Below, piece by piece: positions 43,382 through 64,000 of a DNA stretch of 64,000 nucleotides (position 1 is its first letter; each line of letters begins with the position of its first letter). The stretch covers positions 117,501 through 181,500 of the forward strand of contig JAODUO010000478.1 of the NCBI GenBank assembly GCA_025642075.2, given 5' to 3'. The stretch comes from Ridgeia piscesae (Eukaryota > Annelida > Polychaeta > Sabellida > Siboglinidae). A model generated the notes under the pieces. That model did not search any database. It was given only the letters and a program-made list of their open reading frames with translations, and was not told where the DNA came from. The translations under genes were made by a program, and so were the position numbers.

Positions 43382-44043
43382 TGTGCAGCCATAGTGTCCC
43401 GTGTTTTGACGAAGGCCTCAGCATGCTGATTCCACATCAGCCTACCTCGCGCTATCGTCTGCCAGATGGTACCTTTCCAGTAGTCGTCTAGTTCGTCTCT
43501 CCAACATCTCGCCGGCCTTCCTATAGGTCTTTTCCTTTCGTAGTGTTTCCATGTGGTGATACGCAATGTCCATCGGTCAGTCATACATATAAATAATTAA
43601 TTTACTGCGTTAATTTGTGGACCATCCTATCACCATTACAAGCTCAACTATAGATTGTTATAGACTATTTTACAAATACGTTAATTTGTTTGTATTACGA
43701 ACTATTTCTTCTAGAAGTCCATTCGTATGCTGAAGTATTGGTCACCTATTCAAGCACATCCATTTAGCGATACTCTATTGATACTACCCACCAGTACACG
43801 CGCTCTCGCCGTTCTTGTCTGCAGACTCAGTTCGTGGCGGTCTTCCTCCACGTCGCGCTGAACATGTACCTTCGTTGCGACTACCCGCTCTGGGGCCAGC
43901 TGCTCGTTGTGTGGATCTCGCTCTCACTCCTCGTTCTCTTCGGCAACTTCTACTGGAACGCCTACCGCCGCTCCAGCCACGCGACGAACACCGACAAAAC
44001 CAGCACCAACGGCCGTTACGTCGAGAGCAAGAAACTCGCATAG
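39535..44043 (+). CDS. ELOVL: ELOVL very-long-chain fatty acid elongase, six coding exons
   Basis: Exons are 39535-39592, 39982-40169, 41484-41570, 41899-42070, 42863-42987 and 43825-44043. They total 849 nt, giving 282 residues, normal for the family. All introns are GT-AG with matching phases. Family knowledge: ELOVLs are ER membrane condensing enzymes that add malonyl-CoA carbons to acyl-CoA. Seen: DPRTTTW and FVWLGPKYL near the N-terminus; the LLDTVWMVLRKKDKQVTYLH block; the catalytic HXXHH box HIYHH at residues 146-150; NSFIHALMYTYY; and RPYLWWKKYIT. The last four residues, KKLA, are a canonical dilysine ER-retrieval signal. VPALRPYLWWKKYIT resembles the ELOVL2/5 branch more than ELOVL4, but subfamily is not settled. 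A non-coding 5' exon is implied by the acceptor ending at 39507. An in-frame upstream ATG at 39475 would add 20 residues if that acceptor is not used. Confidence 0.93.
39982..40169 (+). CDS. ELOVL: ELOVL exon 2: first membrane helices
   Basis: One hundred and eighty-eight nt from the acceptor TTTGTGACAG to the donor GTGCGT, entering in phase 1 and leaving in phase 0. Encodes DPRTTTWFMLDSPW, a helix ending LLFVWLGPKYL, and a second helix IALVVFSTYMCIE. Confidence 0.93.
40555..41262. repeat. 19 bp minisatellite in ELOVL intron 2 (about 37 copies)
   Basis: The unit is TCTACTCTAYCCACTCTAA, with C/T alternating at one position and some copies ending ACACACTC. A higher-order block around 40700-40860 recurs around 40900-41000 and 41100-41160, including the ATAATCTATTCT variants, which indicates multi-unit duplication. 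Confidence 0.93.
41484..41570 (+). CDS. ELOVL: ELOVL exon 3
   Basis: Twenty-nine codons, phase 0 at both ends: IFLSTWDGKYDYICAPYNL then TRENPKELR. Acceptor TCTGTTTTCAG, donor GTAACT. It corresponds to the luminal loop with a conserved cysteine before the catalytic block. Confidence 0.87.
41899..42070 (+). CDS. ELOVL: ELOVL exon 4: catalytic histidine box
   Basis: Fifty-seven codons plus one base. Contains FISKSFELLDTVWMVLRKK, QVTYLHIYHH and NCWWWVMKFAPGG. The three histidines of HXXHH are intact. Donor GTGAGT, phase 1. Confidence 0.95.
42863..42987 (+). CDS. ELOVL: ELOVL exon 5
   Basis: One hundred and twenty-five nt, phase 1 in and phase 0 out. Encodes YFPACFNSFIHALMYTYYL and RPYLWWKKYITRLQM. 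Acceptor TGCGTTTGCAG, donor GTGAGT. Confidence 0.94.
43307..43572 (-). pseudogene. LINE relic with the same 3' end as relic X
   Basis: The minus strand encodes GRPARCWRDELDDYWKGTIW and the same AEAFVKTRDTMAA end, followed by a (GAT)n tail at 43381-43307. Strongly similar to 33480-33660. Inserted in intron 5 of ELOVL, antisense. Confidence 0.75.
43825..44043 (+). CDS. ELOVL: ELOVL exon 6 and stop
   Basis: Seventy-two codons plus TAG at 44041-44043. Starts TQFVAVFLHVALNMYLRCDY, then the last helix and NFYWNAYRR, then a polar Thr/Ser/Asn tail ending ESKKLA. The acceptor is TTGTCTGCAG. Confidence 0.93.
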   Translation, partial: TQFVAVFLHVALNMYLRCDYPLWGQLLVVWISLSLLVLFGNFYWNAYRRSSHATNTDKTSTNGRYVESKKLA

Positions 44044-44790
44044 CATTGCAGTAGAACTTGTACACCAATTCGTGATGCATCTTCGTCTAGCTTCCATGTC
44101 TGTCACAGACGTTGGCCATCATAGCGATGCAGACGTTATCAAACGAATATTGTGCCTTCGAGGAAATATACAGATCACACCGCTAACCCACCTGACCAAC
44201 TTCTCTGAGGAATGGCAGTCTCTTATTATGATATTATCGCCCGCCCGCCCGCCAAACGACAAAAGAAAACAAAGAAAACGAGATACGAGATCGCTACTAC
44301 AATTGCGTTGTTTTTAATAGTTTCAACTTGGTGTTAAGAAAGGGCCCAACTGCTCCCACTTGCTGTTACTGTCAACAAGAAGATTATTCTAAACGGCGTT
44401 CGATACGTGTAGGTCTTTATATATTCTTTCCAGAGGTCAATTCAACAGGTTTGACTGGGAGTAAAATGTAAAGCGCTTTGACCAATCCTGTGATTGGATA
44501 ATGAGCTATATTAGGAACCTTTTCACCTTTATATAATTGTATCCAGCGTGTGTGCATTTGTTGAGTTTAGTCACCGTGCAATCGTTGTGATCGTTATAGC
44601 AATGAATTTGTCTTGGAATTTGTTTTTGTTGTTAACATGACTATTACTTTAGTAACGGGTGTGTTATTGAGTAAATCTGGTATATGTAAATTATAGATTT
44701 TATGTTAACAGTTAATTTATAGTCCGCAGTTTCTGTTAACAACAATTGTTACGGTGTTTCAATAAACAGTTGTAAAGAAAAGACACCTCG
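44044..44790 (+). promoter_or_regulatory. ELOVL: ELOVL 3' UTR with AATAAA polyadenylation signal
   Basis: An AATAAA lies at 44761-44766, about 720 nt after the stop, in AT-rich sequence. It is the most plausible cleavage signal seen downstream of the stop. The exact cleavage position (about 10-30 nt later) is inferred. Confidence 0.5.
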
Positions 44791-44817
44791 TCGTGATCAT
44801 TATACGCGGTCCGCGCA

Positions 44818-44915
44818 CAATATACACACCTGCACACAATACACACACGCACGCTCACGCGCGCGCGTGAACACATAAACAAGAGATCACACATACACCC
44901 GCACGCATACACACA
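44818..44915. repeat. Degenerate CA/CGCG tract after the ELOVL 3' UTR
   Basis: ACACACGCACGCTCACGCGC-type sequence just after the polyadenylation signal. Confidence 0.8.
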
Positions 44916-45371
44916 TGGGACATGCTGTTTTATTGGAAATATGTGTTTAATCTCAGAAAGCGTTGCCATACTCTGATCGTGGGTTCGGGTCATCTTCGCA
45001 AGCCAGGGCTGATTGTCATTCAAATTCACGCATCCTGTCCCCACGTTGTGGTGGCACAGCTAAGCGACACACAGCGACCAAGTTGTTAAATATTTTACGG
45101 ATGAGCGATGTTAACATAGCTTCCATGAGGTGGCGCCACTATTGCTGTTGCATACGTCTGAATTTGCTTAGCCTCAGTTACCCCGGCTCTGTGAGGTGGC
45201 AGCATTTTTATCGACCCTCGCTAGGACCTGGGAAATTAAATATCTGCCAATGTCACCGGTAGGACGCCACGTTCAGATAGAGACGATGATTGTCTCTCAG
45301 GCCAACAATGAAATTATTTTATCAGAATCTACTGTACTATAAAAACGATTCAACATATAAAATGGAGAGAG

Positions 45372-45461
45372 GACGGACGACGGGCGACGGGCGACGGGCG
45401 ACGGGCGACGGGCGACGGGCGACGGGCGACGGACAAGGGGAAGATAGAGAGATTTGGATGA

Positions 45462-45549
<88 letters not shown>

Positions 45550-46195
45550 CCAACAAGACCGACAAGACCGACAAGACAGACAAGACCGACAAGACTGACA
45601 AGACCGACAAGACCGACAGACAAACAAGACAGAGACAGAGACAGAGACAGAGACAGAGACAGAGACAGAGACAGAGACAGAGACAGAGACAGAGACAGAG
45701 ACAGAGACAGAGACAGAGACAGAGACAGAGACAGAGACAGAGACAGAGACAGAGACGAGACGGGACGGGACGGGACGGGACGGGACGGGACGGGACGGGA
45801 CGGGACGGGACGGGACGGGACGGGACGGGACGGGACGGGACGGGACGGGACGGGACGGGACGGGACGGGACGGGACGGGACGGGACGGGACGGGACGGGA
45901 CGGGGGCACATACACACACACATACACACACGTTCATATACACACGCACACGCGCACACGCGCACACGCGCACACGCGCACACGCGCACACGCGCACACG
46001 CGCACACGCGCACACGCGCACACGCGCACACGCGCACACGCGCACACGCGCACACGCGCACACGCGCACACGCGCACACGCGCACACGCGCACACGCGCA
46101 CACGCGCACACGCCCACACGCGCACACGCCACACGCGCACACGCGCACACGCGCACACGCGCACACGCGCACACGCGCACACGCGCACACCCACA
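45372..46195. repeat. Compound satellite of five different short units in series
   Basis: In order: (GGGCGAC)n at 45378-45432, (GA)n at 45460-45541, ACAAGACCG units at 45542-45625, (GACAGA)n at 45626-45755, (GGGAC)n at 45756-45905, and (CACACGCG)n at 45935-46192. Nearly all units are purine-biased on the plus strand until the last, which is alternating purine-pyrimidine. Confidence 0.95.
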
Positions 46196-46600
46196 TGCAT
46201 ACGACATTTTTATTAAAAAAATAATAATCTCAATTGTTATGCCGGGACACGTTCTGACATGACTTCCTTGCCAACAACAATACCGACTGTGCTTATTCCC
46301 CGAGTGACATTGACTGTAATTAACAAGGGCGTAGCGCTCGTGTCATATCGTATGTATGTCTACTCTAAATGACCGCTATTACTATGCACCACCACAGATG
46401 ATATCTCAACCAACGCAATTAGTGCACAGACCAACTACCGCTGACATACTTTTAAATACTTTCCGATATTCAAACTGCACTGGTCTTTCCCTAACGTTGC
46501 ATCCTGTAAAACACGACCCTGGCACTATGCACAAAACAGTGGATTAAAATAATACGTAAATTTGTGTCTCAAGTAAATGCGGCAAATTCCCACTTCCTAC

Positions 46601-47041
46601 TGATGTAAGACCACAATAAGGTGTTCGTCCAAAGAGTACCCTATACAAACAGCCTTATGCAGGTTGTCTGAATTTTTGTGAGCACATATGTAGTGTGGAG
46701 TGAGTAGAAATGATACTTTTGTGCAGCGTGGCACCAGAGCTGTCAAATTATGACAGCTGTCAGTTGGTGCATTTCTGCGTATTAATACAGTTGTAATTTT
46801 GCTTGGTGATGTAATCAGGGGATATCCGTGGGTGGTTCAAGCAGAAATGGAGAGGTGTAAGGTTTGGAAGAAGTTAGTGGGAGCCTGATGTATGAGAAAT
46901 TAACGGATTTGTCACAGAACTTCTGTCTATGGAGGATAAATATGCTGTGAAATTGTCAATAACAGAGCTCTTCAAGATTAGTAGGAAATGAAGGAAACGT
47001 TATAATGGTCGCCTATGGAGACTGCAAATGTGGTCTGACTC
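46601..47041 (+). repeat. Interspersed 0.45 kb repeat, copy 2
   Basis: Same family as 29142-29600, with small deletions (for example the CGCCATTCCCCGTGCGA stretch is missing). Lies between ELOVL and the LIM gene promoter. Confidence 0.7.
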
Positions 47042-47289
47042 TTACTACATCCCTTTGTTAATTCAATGTCGTATTATCTATTGTTGCGATTCGTTATAAC
47101 TTGTACGGAGATTGCATTAATGTCTACTTTCGCGAGCGAATTTGGGATAGACCAAATCTATGGGATAGACGGACAGACCAGTATGTATGGTTCAATTGGC
47201 AACAGTAGAGTTGTCTATCGTGCTGTTCGCAAACTTACAACTGTAAAACCCTGCAAGCAACCTGCTAGAAAAATAGCAGCATAAAAGTC

Positions 47290-47575
47290 TTAATCAGATG
47301 GCGTTACGACAAACAGACAACGTTGGCGATGTTGCAGCCTGCGCGTACTTCGACGGTATGTCGGCAGGCGGCGCTGCTGTGCCACGTATCCCACTGCGAG
47401 GTCACGCACGTCCGCGGCGTGCGCACTGCAGCGTTCTGTTAGCACCGACCGATTCGCGCCACTTTCTGCCGAGCGCCCGTTCGTAGCCAGCCGCCGACGT
47501 CTGCTGCCGTTGTCTCCGCCGCCAGTTCGGAATTTATCGCAGTCGACGCCCGAGCGAGTCCGCACACAAACAAAC
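47290..47575 (+). promoter_or_regulatory. CpG-rich promoter/5' UTR region of the LIM gene
   Basis: The 290 nt before MPFK are GC- and CpG-rich against AT-rich surroundings, with no TATA box. The transcription start is not resolvable. Inference from position and composition. Confidence 0.4.

Positions 47576-64000
<16,425 letters not shown>

Noticed and set aside
43907..44317. 136-codon plus-strand frame over the end of ELOVL
   Set aside because: Out-of-frame shadow of the last ELOVL exon extending into the 3' UTR.
45297..46224. Frames of about 250-300 codons with Arg-Pro-Val-Pro-Ser or Arg-Val-Cys-Ala repeats
   Set aside because: Readings of the compound satellite.

Overview
This is a eukaryotic, almost certainly animal, genomic window. 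The genes are split by many GT-AG introns, 5' UTRs are intron-interrupted, and the sequence is very rich in micro- and minisatellites, tRNA-derived SINEs, decayed LINEs and non-autonomous DNA transposons. The protein families (DOMON + cytochrome b561, ELOVL, LIM), the repeat style and the CpG content fit a marine invertebrate such as amphioxus, another deuterostome or a mollusc. I cannot fix the species from sequence alone.

Only three protein-coding genes can be supported. (1) On the minus strand, 25784 down to 9460, is a 12-coding-exon gene for a ferric-chelate-reductase-1-like protein: signal peptide, DOMON domain, six-helix cytochrome b561 domain. Every splice junction keeps phase and the predicted protein has 437 residues. 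(2) On the plus strand, 39535-44043, is a six-coding-exon ELOVL fatty-acid elongase of 282 residues, with the HXXHH box and a C-terminal dilysine ER-retrieval signal. (3) On the plus strand from 47576 to beyond the window end is the 5' part of a small LIM-domain gene. Its first coding exon is only 12 nt and its first intron is about 16 kb. The genes are not an operon and show no obvious shared pathway, although two are membrane enzymes.

Layout: 1-9459 is intergenic repeats plus the 3' flank of gene 1. 9460-25784 is gene 1, whose introns hold three minisatellites (15, 42 and 52 bp units), a piggyBac-like TTAA element and several SINEs. 25800-39500 is intergenic, with an inverted pair of a 0.72 kb DNA element, LINE relics and a hAT-like MITE nested in a LINE relic just upstream of ELOVL. 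39508-44766 is ELOVL, with a 19 bp minisatellite in intron 2. 44790-47290 holds a compound satellite and an interspersed repeat. 47290-64000 is the LIM gene, its first intron carrying a degenerate array near 51 kb, a CTGT array of about 490 bp, a composite TA/hairpin repeat near 60-61 kb and a CT array of more than 500 bp.

The most unusual structure is the 52 bp minisatellite at 17775-19262. Its unit is the 3' splice site plus the start of exon 7 of gene 1, copied about 29 times immediately upstream of the genuine exon. Each copy carries a candidate acceptor and the codons around a haem-ligand histidine, and the array has no stop in any sense frame.
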